A stretch of DNA of 64,000 bases, taken from the NCBI RefSeq assembly GCF_000764305.2, contig NW_025935144.1:186001-250000 (forward strand). The letters are read 5' to 3'. This document shows, in pieces, positions 37,294 through 48,926 of this stretch (its first letter is position 1; each line of letters starts with the position of its first letter). The notes below the pieces were generated by a model. The model saw only the letters and a program-made list of their open reading frames with translations. It ran no database searches and was not told the origin of the DNA. A program made the translations under genes and the position numbers. This stretch comes from Hyalella azteca (Eukaryota > Arthropoda > Malacostraca > Amphipoda > Hyalellidae).

Positions 37294-38400
37294 CAGAGGT
37301 GGGCAGTAGCGCGCTACATGTAGCGGCCGCTACTAGCAGCCGCTACATTTTCAGTAGCGGTAGCGGTAGCGGCTCTATATTTAAGGCAATGTAGTGGTAG
37401 CGGTAGCGCCCGCTACATATTTAAGTAGCGATACGAGGTTTTGCCGCTACAGCGCTACCGCTACATTTATAGATAAAGCCTTTAGATTTTACTTAAGGGG
37501 ACCGGCTACCCTCCAACAATTTTTTCTTGTTTACAGACGGATCGTTTTGAAACTTGGTACACATATGTAAAACAGAAATCTAAGACCTTTTTGTTTGTGT
37601 AAATTTAAAAAATGAAAGAAAACGTGGAACTAATAGAAAACGGCAAATAAGGGGTACCCTAAAAAAGTTCATAACTTTTGCAAATCACATGCTACAATGT
37701 CGAGACACATATCATTCGATTTGAAACAACAATATCTAGCGACTGTAGAGCCCCGATTTTTTATTTTCCTCATAGTTTTTTCGCGTTCTTTCCATTTTTT
37801 TCACATTTTTACCCCCCACCTTCCTCCCCCTCCCATATATAAGTCAAACCATGCACATTAAAAAAAAAAGGCTTCTAAAGTCGCTAGGTATTGTTTTACA
37901 AATCGAATGGTATGTCTCTCATTGCCGTAGCTTGAAAACTGTTGAGTTATAATTTTTTTAAGATGTCGTTTTTTGAATTTTTAAATTGTTCAGGGGAGCC
38001 AAATAAAGTAAAATTCATTGAAAACAGAAGAATGCGCCCAAAAAGTCTTGATATTGTAGCCCAAGCTTTCCCATTGCCAATTATTTGCATTCAAGGTACC
38101 AGCACGCGTCTTTGGTTAGGTTAATTGCAATAAAGTTGCATTGATATGTTTTAAAAATGTTTTATTATCATTAAATGTTAATGAGTAAATCCCAATAGCA
38201 GAAAAATAAATATTTAGAGATTTCCAATAATTTTGGCCATTGTAGCGGCTAATGTAGCGCGCTACATTTTACTGTAGCGGTAGCGGTAGCGCCCGTTACA
38301 ATCTAGTGGGTGTAGCGGTAGCAGTAGCGCCCGCTACATTTAGAGCATGTAGCGGTAGCGGTAGCGCCGCTACATTTCCAAGTAGCGCTGCCCAGCTCTG
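37294..38400. mobile_element. Non-autonomous hAT transposon with GTAGCGG subterminal repeats
   Basis: The ends are CAGAGGTGGGCAGTAGCGC and, inverted, CAGAGCTGGGCAGCGCTACT. The element is flanked by a perfect 8-bp duplication agtgaagg (37286-37293 and 38401-38408). The TIR type and 8-bp duplication define the hAT superfamily. Both ends hold dense copies of GTAGCGG/CCGCTAC in both orientations (37315-37465 and 38240-38390), the likely transposase-binding region. The middle holds a segment shared with the element at 7899-8885. No transposase is present; the short frame at 37942-38124 is too weak to call. Confidence 0.9.
37493..37955. repeat. Segment homologous to the TTAA element, nested in the hAT element
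   Basis: Begins TTAAGGGGACCGGCTACCC. It shares many blocks with the reverse complement of 8885-8400, such as gaaacttggtacacatatgt, aaacagaaatctaagac and gagacacatatcatt. The second terminus is not visible, so it is a truncated or captured copy. Confidence 0.75.
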
Positions 38401-38408
38401 AGTGAAGG
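38401..38408. repeat. hAT target-site duplication, right copy
   Basis: agtgaagg, identical to 37286-37293. Confidence 0.9.
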
Positions 38409-39079
38409 TAAATGAAACTTATTCTTCTATGTTAGCGTAGTTGTCGCATGTTGAAGAAATCATGATCAATGCCTGACTTATTCAATCAATGCTAAGCTAA
38501 TAACATGACTGGAAATGCTAGATCTATTTCTCGCCAGGGGTCTGATGTCGAATCAAGCGGACGACCAAGCTAAGCGATGCCAAAGATGTTCGCGGATGAG
38601 ACTTTCGTGCGAGCGTACGCGGTGTCGTGAAAGAACAACAATTAATGTTCTTGTTTCATGCTGTTCGTTGCTCCATCTTTGTTATCTTATGCTCCAATTA
38701 TTAAATGCCGACATTTATTCGTGTTTAATTGTTGAAATTTTAGAATATTTCATTCTCGTGTGCAATTAACTTAGGAAATATGTAGATAACCTACAATTAT
38801 CTAACTATTTAAACACAACATAGGAGTAATTTTATAAAAATGAGTTCATCTATACAGGATTGTTTCAATCGTCGACCGAAACAAAACAGAATTCAACAAA
38901 ATTATCGAACAAAATTACTATCGAGTTCTAATTTTTCTTTTTGGAACCATGCTTGTAATGGGAGCCGCTGCGTTACACTCATAAATTAAAGAGTTTTGCG
39001 TGCTCCTCCTCAAGTGCTGGCGCCACTAATTGCAGACGCAATTCCGGAGTGTAACTGCGATGGAAGGAACGTTCATTTT

Positions 39080-39350
39080 GATCTGTCAGACTTCATCATA
39101 GTGAGCATAAATTGAGGTGTGACATGGCAGCGCTCTTCACCTCGCCTGCGTCACTCGAGGTGTGACATGGCAGCGCTCTTCACCTCGCCTGCATCGCTCG
39201 AGGTGAAGGCATGCATCGCTATTCTCTTCGTCAGCCACAATAAGAAAAGAGCGCCCCATAACACACCTAGGGCGATGCAGGCGAGGTGAAGAGCGCTGCC
39301 ATGTCACACCTCAATTGATGCTCACTGTGATGAAGTGTGACAGATCAGAT
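39080..39350. mobile_element. Foldback element with internally duplicated arm
   Basis: The left arm begins gatctgtcagacttcatcat (39080) and the right arm ends atgaagtgtgacagatc (about 39346). The arms pair over roughly 75 bases, including gtgacatggcagcgctcttc and acctcgcctgc. In the left arm the 43-base part gaggtgtgacatggcagcgc... is tandemly duplicated. No coding capacity; typical of a foldback or MITE-type element. Confidence 0.85.
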
Positions 39351-42335
39351 GGACACCCACGAACATGCATCGCTCTTCTCCGCGTCTTCTCGCTGAGCCT
39401 AATTAACGGCCATGAATATAACGATTTTCGTTACTCACTCCTCCTTCTGCCTGCCGATGATTGATGTTCGCGATACCGTATTTCCTGAGCTTCAGTTGCA
39501 AATTTGATCAGTGTTTTTGTGATTCTATGTATCATATAATTCATTATATGCATGAGATTAATTGAAAATTTTACGTTCGATTAATTCAATGCAGATTTTC
39601 TTCAATCAATAATGCCTGAGTGATGGCAATGTTTGAGCGTCAAGTTGATTTATTATCAAATGATTAATGGAAAATTTTTATTGCGTTAGTGAAACTCTCC
39701 CCACTGCAGGGTGAAATTTATTTGATAATTCAATGGCGTAATTTTATATTTAATTGAAAATTAATTACAATTTAGTTTTTAATAATTTTAATTTTATTGA
39801 TTTAATAGCCATAGGTTTGAGCTTCGGAAAGCTCACATCGTTTTTCGGTGTCGCTAGAGGCGGAGCTTGGTCGCCGTCAAAGGAGGTGCTTGCAGCATGG
39901 CCTTGAATTTGTGCCCCTAAACGATCTCTGAGTGCATGTTATCTGGGATCTTGAGGGTCGTCGGGACATAACATCTCGGCGAACATGACCGTGCAATGTC
40001 ATTTGCTTGATAAAGACTTCCGCTAAAATAAGAATACGGAACAAATCTTTTCAACAGCGTAACATTCCCAGCGATGGTCAGAACTGAAATTTCTTTGTTG
40101 TACAATCGGAGTAGGAGACTAAGTCTCGAGGCTTCCAATAATTAATTTTCCGAATCGCAAACTAAATTAATAAATATACCTATCAAACAATTCATGCGAA
40201 ATAATAATTCACATCGAGTCCTACTAATCAATATATTTTACATTAAATAATAATGAATGTCAGGACCTAACACACGATACATAACTCCGCTGAGGCTTCA
40301 CATCGCACAATATTCTATCAACGTAAAACTTCCGCATTCCAACTTTTGTAAGTTCAAAACTTATATGTAAATGAATAAATTCACATTTGTATATAAATTA
40401 CTCATTACAAACAAGCCGTCAAAAAACACACGTGCTGTCCCCCACGCGACTCATTGTTTATCAGTCGACAAGAATCTACTGCCATTGACTCTGGCGAACC
40501 TAAATGACCAGATGCCGATATCCCACGGACGAACAGGCATTAATAGAAGGCTATTGTCTAGTAGCTTCCCTATTGTATTGTTCTGACAGTTATATAGCGG
40601 GCACCAATTGAAGGTTTGCTGCTATATCAGGCATATGATATTTATCTTCTCATTTTCAAGACTTATGTCTAACATGATATTTTTATGGCAGATTAAATTT
40701 TACCCATTTACAACACATCGCCTAACTTGGTCGCGCTTTATTTAAATTAGAAGTGCGTGTTAAAAGTGCATTAAAACTGTTTACCTGATAACGTGTGAGA
40801 TACTATCAAATATGGCCAGCGAATGTGCGAGCAGGGATCGGTGCATCACACATTTTCGCGGGAACATTTTAATTAAATTTTAAGTCAAATCCCATGGTCT
40901 TATCAAGCAACCTTCATTAATGAATTAATTGTATTTCTGAATATATTTCCATGTAAATGATTTTTTTCCTCGTGCAACTTCAATGAAATGAGTTTTTCCA
41001 TATGCAATGAACTCGTATCTTTAGAATACACGTAAGCACTTTCGACAACCTTTCCCGCCTTTGACTGCATTTATTCAGTCATGAAAAAATACCGGGAAAA
41101 AGCTTAAATCTGACCGTTAAATTCTTCAGTAATCTTTTAACATTCAACTGGCAATTCTATTTCAACATCTCAATTTTTTTACGGAAAAACTCAATTCAAA
41201 CTTCATTTTCTATAGTTTCAAAAACTTTTCAACCGACACAAAAATCTGAAATACTAGTTAATTTTAATTCCCATTGACTCACACGAATCTGGATTCATTT
41301 ATCCTGGTAACTAAAAGCAATAAAATATGTTGGCGCGTCCATTTTTGTGATTGTCAGGGGATTTAATCATTGAAGTGAGCATAAATCCTCACTAATTGAG
41401 GAGTGTCCGCGTCATCAACGACGGCTCAAAAAACCCATTTCATTCAAGATACAACCTAGCGAAATTTATCATTTATGTACAGTATTCTGTTTTAGTAGGT
41501 CAGTCTGCAGCTGATGTATTGGAAAATATTCAAATAGTTGAGTGAAGTTTCCGTAAATTGTTGACTGAAAGCTTTGAGAGACAAGATATTTGAGCTCAAA
41601 CTTTATTGACACATACATTTTACTTTATATTTATTTGTTAACGTTCAGAGATCAATCGTCTGTCCGAATTATTTTATCAAATAATATAAGGGGCTTAACA
41701 GACTGGTTAGGCATAGAATAATTTGACAGACATTTACCTTCATATATTGTCTACCTAATTTTTTCAAATGACACGTGCTGATATTTTCTTTGCACGCGTT
41801 GGATGGAAGACCTTGGCAATGAAATCCACTTGACATAAATCATTATCTGCTTGCAATAATTATCAAGATAAAGGAGCAGCACAGAAGCAGGTGTCCAGCA
41901 GGCTTTTGAGTCGGGCCATGTCACCAGAGCATCAGTTCTCAGCGTCAACGTCCAACGAATACATTCTTTTATGTCATATCCTTAATATTCTTAACTTTTG
42001 CCCTAACTTTGAGAACAGATCAAGCTATAAACTTTGACAAGAAGAAGTTCAACAAATATACGTATGATTCTTAACGGAACACATGAATTTATTTTTATTA
42101 AAAATCTAAGTTATGAGTGAGACTTTAGCCTGCACTTTGTACCTACTTAATAATTGTATTATATTGCACTTATAACGTCTCCGCCTTCTAATCTTTTTCC
42201 AGATAAGCTCGTCCTTCACCTCAACCAATTAAGGGGAATTCCCACTCAATTCGCAAAATTTTCGCAAATAATCAATGAAATTTATTAATTGAATGATTAT
42301 TAAATTGAATACTAAATAAAATAAAAGACATCGTG
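39351..42335. other. AT-rich upstream region of the lipocalin gene
   Basis: No gene or repeat recognised. A promoter for the lipocalin is expected just before 42336, but no convincing TATA/initiator arrangement is seen. Confidence 0.45.
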
Positions 42336-42464
42336 ATGAAGCTGTATTTCAGTCTGATCGTTTGCGCTGTGATGTCGCAAGCCCGCGCCGCCATCATGCC
42401 CAGCTTCGTCCACCTCGGTTTCTGCTCCGACGTCCCGCGGATGCCGGAATTTGACATAGAAAAA
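42336..42464 (+). CDS. Lipocalin exon 1
   Basis: The ATG at 42336 gives a clean signal peptide (MKLYFSLIVCAVMSQARA). The exon ends after FDIEK at AAA|gtcaga, phase 0. It is markedly GC-richer than the flanking intron. An in-frame GTG directly upstream is not a plausible start. Confidence 0.85.
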
Positions 42465-43758
42465 GTCAGAGGAATGAGGATTATGTCTTTTATTTGGATT
42501 AGTTTTACTCATTGCTGGTATAGTGTGAACTATTTCTCAATAATTTACCGATTTCAGTTGTAAAAATGGCTAAAAATGTTAATTTTTTCAAATATTTACT
42601 GCCGTTTATCGTCTGCTTGTACCTTTTGTGAGCACGTGAAACCTTTTGTAACTCGGATTTGAATGCTCACTCACAGTAGCGAGCGCTTGCGTTAAATCTC
42701 GATACGTCACTCGCATTCATAATGCCTTATTATGTCGCTAATGCGCTCTACACCTCTGTATATTGACAAAAATGGATTCCATCTATAAATTTCACGCATA
42801 TCCATCATAACTCCATGTATCACTTATATGCACTATACCAAGGATATGCATTGAGCCGCAATGCATCCACTCATAAGCATCGTACCTCATTATGTTCACA
42901 AATGTGCTCTATACATCTATTGAATGCTTAAAATTTGCTGGTTAGAAAAATAAAATCGAGCTTGCATCTCATTCAGGCTATAATGTAGTAATCTAGGCAT
43001 TAATATGGATTAAATTGAGTGCCCCCTGAAGTTTTGGCGTTGATGTGCAGTACTCGGAACGCTGGTACGTCATCCTGCAAGTGCCCAACGAGTTTGTCCC
43101 AGCCAAGCATTGCGTCACGGCCAACTACACGAGCATTACCAGCGGTGAGACTGTACACATCATCATCAATTAAACACAAATACATTACAATAAAATAGAT
43201 CTCCCAACAAAATGTACTGCTCGCTCAAAACGCTCAAAATTTTTAATTAAGTTGCTATCAATCGAATCATATGAATCAGTAAATAATAAAATCGAATAAT
43301 TTGATTAAGAAATTATATTGTTTCCCCTCTCTTTCCTGAATACCAGAAATCATAAAAGTATGGTAATCTTGACCAAGAATTCGTAGCCATTAATAGGTCT
43401 GCACATTCACTGTCTAAATTCATGAATCTGTTCAGTATATGAGTATTGCGAGGCCTGATTCACATTTTTCTCTACAGCAATTTGATAGAACACTCAGCCA
43501 TTCATTGAATTTTAGTCACGTTGTAAGCATGTTCTAAACTCTGACCTGTATCAGTATTGATCTGAATGTATGGGTGTCAACGACCAGCTTTTCTGAATAT
43601 TCTGCTTGCTCTTAGATGGAACATTCACGAACCGAAAAAGCGGTTGCGCCGACAACCGAACTGTGATCCACTCTCTGGTAGACCTGCAGTTGGTCGACCA
43701 TGACTACCACACTTTCATCATACAAGCGCAGGACGAACGGCCAGAGATCGGCGTCACG
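42336..43758 (+). CDS. Secreted lipocalin, 5' half (three exons; gene continues downstream)
   Basis: Exons 42336-42464, 43051-43144 and 43616-43758 join in phase (0, 1, 0). The product has a signal peptide (residues 1-19, cleavage likely after ARA), then IMPSFVHLGFCSDV, FDIEKYSERWYVI (the first lipocalin motif around the barrel-entry tryptophan W48), a cysteine at 64 in KHCVTANYTS, and a later strand DYHTFIIQAQ. The layout resembles apolipoprotein D and the crustacyanin subunits, which carry small hydrophobic ligands such as carotenoids in extracellular fluid. The usual Gly two residues before the Trp is Glu46. The 3' half is missing: the next intron is interrupted by a retrotransposon. Ligand and subgroup cannot be told from sequence. 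Confidence 0.85.
43051..43144 (+). CDS. Lipocalin exon 2 (W-Y barrel motif)
   Basis: Acceptor ttgatgtgcag, donor G|gtgaga, phase 0 to 1. It encodes YSERWYVILQVPNEF, then VPAKHCVTANYTSITS. The RWY motif and the following C-x-x-A-x-Y are conserved lipocalin features. Confidence 0.88.
43616..43758 (+). CDS. Lipocalin exon 3
   Basis: Acceptor gctcttag, donor ACG|gtgagc, phase 1 to 0. It encodes the central strands, including NRTVIHSLVDLQLVDHDYHT and FIIQAQDERPEIGVT. It is open over all 47 codons and joins in phase to exon 2. Confidence 0.8.
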
Positions 43759-43882
43759 GTGAGCACATATTCATTATTTTCATTTTATGATACCATTTCC
43801 TGATACTATTGTATAATACTATAACGTGATGCCATGGCATGCTACCATTACATAAGCCCCCGATCTCTGCCGCGTCTTCGTC

Positions 43883-45163
43883 GTGGGGGTACCCTGGCCT
43901 GCGCGTCGGCCGGATGCCCGACTTACTCGCGGGCCGGGCCAAACGGCAGAGGCCCCCCCGCCCGGATCGCTACCGGACGGAGGCTCCATCATCTTTTCCT
44001 CTAAGGGCAGGGGAACCTCGGCCTCCCCTTCCCCCTACCCACACCTTTGGCCGCCTTTCTCTCCGGGGACGCCCTATGCCCTTCTCTCCTCTCACCTTTT
44101 CTTCCTATTCGTCCTTCTTCTCCTGACCCAGGGTATCCATCCCAACCCTGGACCGGACCCCTGCTCAGTCTGCTCCCTCCCGGTTACATGGCAGCACTAC
44201 TCGTTTCGGTGCTCCATGTGCATCGCCTGTGTTGAACTGGCTGCCTTCCTCGTACAACACGATGTTGCGATTGCCTGCGTCCAGGAGACGAAGCTGTCAG
44301 CGGCCTCCCGCCCTCCCTCTTTCCCTGGATACGCGCTGGAACGTAGGGACCGTCCCGGTGGCCACGGTGGCGGTCTCCTAATCCTGATCCGTCACGACAT
44401 CCCGTACACCGGGCGTGACATTTCTCTCCTTCTGCGTGGCGACGCCACCATGGAGGCCATAGCCATCTCCACTACGCTCAATGGCTCCCCTCTCTGTATT
44501 ATCAATATATATATCCCACCAGCCACCTCCTGCCCCCCGGGATACTCCCCGGACCTCTCCGACATTGTCACCATTCCGGACAACTGTCTGATAGTGGGCG
44601 ACTTCAACGCCCATCACCCCTCCTGGTTCTCCCACACCGAGGACCAGAGAGCAGCAACGAGAGGGATCACCATCGATGACTTCATCTCTGGCTCCCCCTT
44701 AGCTTTCCTCAACGAGGATTCGCCGACCCGCCTCCCCTCCCACGGCCCTCCCTCCTCACCGGACCTCGCCATCATCACCGGGCAGCTGCTACTCAGCACC
44801 TCATGGGCTCCTCAAGTCGCCCTAAATTCCGACCATTTGCCCATCCTGCTCCATCTACCTCCCGCCGTGGAGTCTCCGGCTCCCCGGTCTGCCGCTCTTA
44901 CACTAACTTTAAGAAAGCGGACTGGCATGCCTACACGGCAGCAGTTGAAGCAGCGCTCGAGGCAGTCCCTCCCCCCACCTCGTGCGGAGGCGAGTCGACC
45001 CTCAGGGGCATCCTGGTGGCTGCTGCCAAGCAGCACATTCCTGCGGGATTTCGTAAGGAGTTCTCCCCTGCAGTCAGCCCTGGCACCCGGTTGCTCATGG
45101 AGCAACGGGATGATATCAGGGCGCATAACCCTAACGACCCCCGGCTCCCCGATCTCAACCTAG
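43883..45163 (+). pseudogene. Retrotransposon endonuclease (APE-type) frame, broken
   Basis: Near the N-terminus are a hydrophobic stretch and the GIHPNPGP motif seen in many invertebrate non-LTR elements, then a Cys pair region (CSVC ... FRCSMC). The endonuclease core follows: QETKL (E135), GDFNAHHPSW (D240, N242) and NSDHLPI (D317, H318). The zinc-like segment runs straight into ELAAFLVQHDVAIACVQETK, so the start of the endonuclease fold appears deleted. After about position 44890 this frame becomes meaningless and the protein continues in the other phase, indicating a one-base frameshift. In intact Jockey-type elements endonuclease and RT are one polyprotein. Confidence 0.8.
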
Positions 45164-47322
45164 AGATCTCCACTTCCATACAAGCCCATGCCAGGAACAC
45201 CTGGCGGACGCATCTCGCCTCGTGCAACAGGCGAACTCACCAGGCAAAACACTGGAACCTTCTCCGCTCACTATCCGGAAAACTTAGCCGCCCACCACCC
45301 AACCTGCCAATTCAATTTGGTCAGACCCCCCTCTCGTCGCAGCGCAAGATATCCACCGCCTTCTGCAAACTTTTCACCTCCATCGCTCCGCACTCCCAAA
45401 ACCCATCCACCCGCCGCCTAATGCGTCGAATTTGGGCTGAGCATCCCCTGGACAGGGAGTTCGCCCCTTTCACCCCCAACATGGTGAAACTCGCCATCGG
45501 AGTCGCTAACAATTCTTCCGCTCGGGGTCCGGATGGACTCACGGTCCTCCACCTCAAACACCTTGGCCCACGTGGCCTCCAGTTCCTCACCCACATCTTT
45601 AATATCTCTGTCGCCACGGCCTCCATTCCATCTATATGGAAAAACTCAATAATTATCCCGTTACTAAAACCAGGTAAACCTGGTAACCAGGGCTCCTCAT
45701 ACCGCCCCATCTCCCTCCTTTGTCCAGCGGTCAAGATCCTGGAACGCCTTCTACTCCCATACATTTCTGATTCCCTCGTCACGGTTTCTTCGCAACATGG
45801 CTTTAAACCAGGGCACTCGACAGTCACCGCCCTCCTCCCGCTCGCGCACCAGATTGCGACGGGTTTCAACTCACGCCGTCCCCCAGCACGTACAGTGGCA
45901 GCTGCGGTCGACCTATCGAAAGCTTTCGATAGTGTCGACCATCCTTTCCTCCTTAGCATGATCGCGGCCTCAGACCTACATCATAATCTGGTCCGCTGGC
46001 TGTGCTGTTACCTTAGAGGCAGGATGGCTTCCTGCCTCTATCTGAGAACAAGGTCCCCCTTCAGAACAATCCATTCTGGAGTTCCCCAAGGGTCGGTCAT
46101 CTCGCCAGCCCTATTTAACTACTTCATCTCGGACATACCTGTTCCGACCTCTAACATCGCCTCATATGCAGATGACCTCACTATCTTTGTGTCGTCCCCG
46201 AGGCTCGACGCCGCGGAGGCTGATCTCTCTGAGCTTCTCCGGGGCGTCTCAGACTGGTCGACCGCCAAGAAACTGGCCGTGGCTCCTGGGAAATCCTCAG
46301 TCACGCTTTTCACCCCCGACACTCACCAACCCCGTCTTCACCCCTCTGCAACAATCTGCAATGGCATCATCCCCTTGGACAAAACCCCCAAAATCTTGGG
46401 GGTCACTTGGGATACCCATTTTACCTTCTCTCCTCATGTCAGAGCCATTGCCACCAAAGCAACAGGCTCTCTACGCATCTTAAGGGCCCTGGCCTGCACC
46501 AACTGGGGCTTCTCCAAGGAGGACATCATTGCTACATACCGGACAATTACTCGTCCAATTTTAAATTATGCTGCCCCCATTTGGTACCCAGTAGCCTCAC
46601 GCACCGCAATTGCAAGTCTCCAAATCATCCAAAACTCAGCCTTGAGACTAGCCACCGGCTGCCTCAAGATGGCCCCAATCGCCCATCTCCACTGTGAGAC
46701 AGGCGTCCTCCCCCTGTCCGCCCACCTGGACCTGGCCTGTGCGCAATTTCTAGCCAGCGCCCTCCAGCCTTCTCATGCTTCTTTTAGCATCGTCTCCGCT
46801 CCCCCTGGAGACCGCCCCATGAAGGCTTCAGTCAGGACAAGATTCGGCCACCTTGTGGCGCCTTTCCTGACTGACGGCAGGATGCCCGGCGGTGCCTACG
46901 GAGAAGCAAAACGCTCACTCCGAGGGGAGATAGCCGCCCGTGTTGCCGCGACGGCCGGTAGCAACGCTATCCTTTCAACCCCACCACCACCGATTGCTGC
47001 AGAAGAGGCTTCGCTCCCTCGTCCTTACCGCTCAGCGCTATCCCAGCTACGCTCGGGATACTGCAGCTCCCTTGCGTCCTACACCCACAGGGTCGGACGC
47101 TCCCTTAGCGCCGCTTGCCCGGAGTGCGGGGATCCCCTCCAATCCGTCCAGCACCTCTTCGCCTGCCCCGCCTTCCCCACGTCCCTCAGCGTCTCATCTT
47201 TGTGGGACAACCCTGTGGAGGCGGCGACGTTCCTGGTCACCCTCCCTGCTTTCGCCCATCTTCCCCCTCTTCCGGCGCCTCCCCTCCGACCACCACCAGA
47301 GCCTCCGCCCACGCGAGCGTGA
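44803..47322 (+). pseudogene. Retrotransposon reverse transcriptase with C-terminal zinc knuckle
   Basis: The frame is open for 839 codons. Only the part after about codon 30 is the real protein; the start overlaps the endonuclease frame. Visible RT features are ARGPDGLTVLHLK, IIIPLLKPGKP, VDLSKAFDSVDHP (catalytic Asp near 370), SGVPQGSVISP (about 426) and ASYADDLTIF (YADD at 455-458). A CPECG...QHLFACP knuckle (C772, C775, H784, C788) closes the protein and the C-terminus is proline-rich. The long intact RT frame suggests a fairly young insertion inactivated by the upstream frameshift and deletion. Superfamily: Jockey/I-like; the clade cannot be fixed by eye. Confidence 0.9.
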
Positions 47323-47552
47323 CGTTTTTGGCGCAAGAAACAACAACAACAACCAGGCAAACTTTACTGAATTAATGACGCGAGGAGATGTTAGTGCGCA
47401 ATGAACTCTAGGGTTCGTCTCGCAATTAAATACTGCACTGGCTGACTTCTCTATTGTGCATGAAGAATCACGAATTCTCTTGTTGAACATCTTGTGGGAA
47501 AGAGAAAACATTCCGAATTAAAAAAATTATTATAACTGAACATAACTTTCAG

Positions 47553-47649
47553 AATTCCTTATACACCTTCCATGCGCTGTATCAAATGGGCTTGCGATGT
47601 GCGATGGCTTGCGACGAGCTTCATTGCGATATGCGCACCCAAACCATTG
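47553..47649 (+). CDS. Possible lipocalin exon 4, beyond the retrotransposon
   Basis: The acceptor aactttcag at 47552 and donor G|gtgcgt at 47649 bracket a 97-base open stretch beginning NSLYTFHALYQMGLRCAMAC. It starts in phase 0, as exon 3 requires, and lies about 200 bases past the 3' end of the inserted element. No lipocalin motif is recognised in it, so this is a proposal from splice signals and phase only. Confidence 0.3.
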
Positions 47650-47763
47650 GTGCGTTGTCAATTATCACGAATTAACTTTTCTCTTACAATCTGGTCCCAT
47701 ACTATCCATGCCAAGTTTTCCTCTAACACTGAGGCCTGATTTATTAGTCAATATAAATTAAAA

Positions 47764-47942
47764 TTATCAGGGAGTGGAACTTTTCTTCAGAAGACGGTAG
47801 ATCAAAAGGCAAGTTTCATGAAGTAGTTTTTCTTTATTAAAAATCGCACGTGTATAAACATCGTTAATAAAGAAGAACTACTTCCTGAAACTTACCTTTT
47901 AATCTACCGTCTTCTGAAGAAAAGTCCCACTACCTGATAATA
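47764..47942. mobile_element. Foldback MITE with about 78-bp arms
   Basis: Left arm ttatcagggagtggaacttt... (47764-47842) pairs with 47866-47942 at roughly 90% identity, including ttcttcagaagacggtagat. Only about 23 bases separate the arms. It lies in the lipocalin intron region, 120 bases past the possible exon 4. Confidence 0.85.
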
Positions 47943-48926
47943 TAAATCAACGAATTCTCTGGTCATCAATTGCACATGTATAAACAAGTAAATTCTGCCA
48001 TCTAATACCAATAAATTAAAATACAGACAAATACAGGGAAAATTATACACGAATGTCACCACATCGATATAAATAATTACTGCCAGGAAGAATGTACCTT
48101 AATCTAACCACATCAATACTAAAAATTGCATGAAAAATTCACACGAATGTCACAAGTCAATAACAATTACTACACCTTTGAATCAGCTATGAAAAAGAGC
48201 GTTCGCGCTTACAAAATGTCTCATAAAAATCAAGGAAATCATAAATCCCAAATATTTTGTTTGTGTGGTTTGATCCAATAAAAAAAATTCATTCTAACAA
48301 TGATGTATATAGTTAAAGCATGAATAAAATTAATTTAAACTATCCATTATAACTCGCATAGGAACAATTCACCTTAGAATATGAACCTAGATTCGTGTAC
48401 CCGAGAATAAATTCGCTGATTGAGCGTGAATTCAAATCAATGGAGTCCACATAGTAGTTAATTTTGAATAATATTGTTTTCACCTCAAATAAGCGATCAA
48501 ACTCACAGGAAATGCTGGACCCGTCACGGGGATCACCAACCTGCCATTCCTTAGATGCAATTATAGATACTCGCCCAGGTTCTATCCGGCATTTAGTTTT
48601 TTTTTTAGATTTAATTAACGCATGACCCTAGCAGGTTTAATTTGCATTCTAGATCCAAATTATTTCTTCAGTGTCTTGTCTCCGAAACTACTGTAGTAAC
48701 ATACCATGATTACCACTAATATATTTTTTTAGATAAATCAACTGTTTTTACGTCTAAATACAATATTATAACGTAACTCGATGGTGGATGACCTAAAACA
48801 AAAATATTTTATCATTTTTAAATTTTATTGTATAGCATATCACCAAATTATTTTGAAAACATATTGAATGATAGTGAATGCGCATAATTTGAATGCGAAT
48901 TTGAAATTCTAGAATTAGAAATCCTA

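Larger units (their letters stand above)
43857..47355 (+). mobile_element. Jockey-like non-LTR retrotransposon, defective copy in the lipocalin intron
   Basis: This is a sharply GC-rich block inside AT-rich intron DNA, with an abrupt start near 43857 and a CAA-type simple tail (acaacaacaac) near 47340. It contains an endonuclease frame (43883-45163) and a reverse-transcriptase frame (44803-47322) in different phases. The 5' UTR is essentially absent. No clear target-site duplication could be recognised. The element lies in the same orientation as the host gene, after exon 3. Confidence 0.85.

Noticed and set aside
37942..38124. Short frame in the hAT element as a transposase remnant
   Set aside because: Only vague similarity to a hAT C-terminus; 60 codons with a poor start are not enough.
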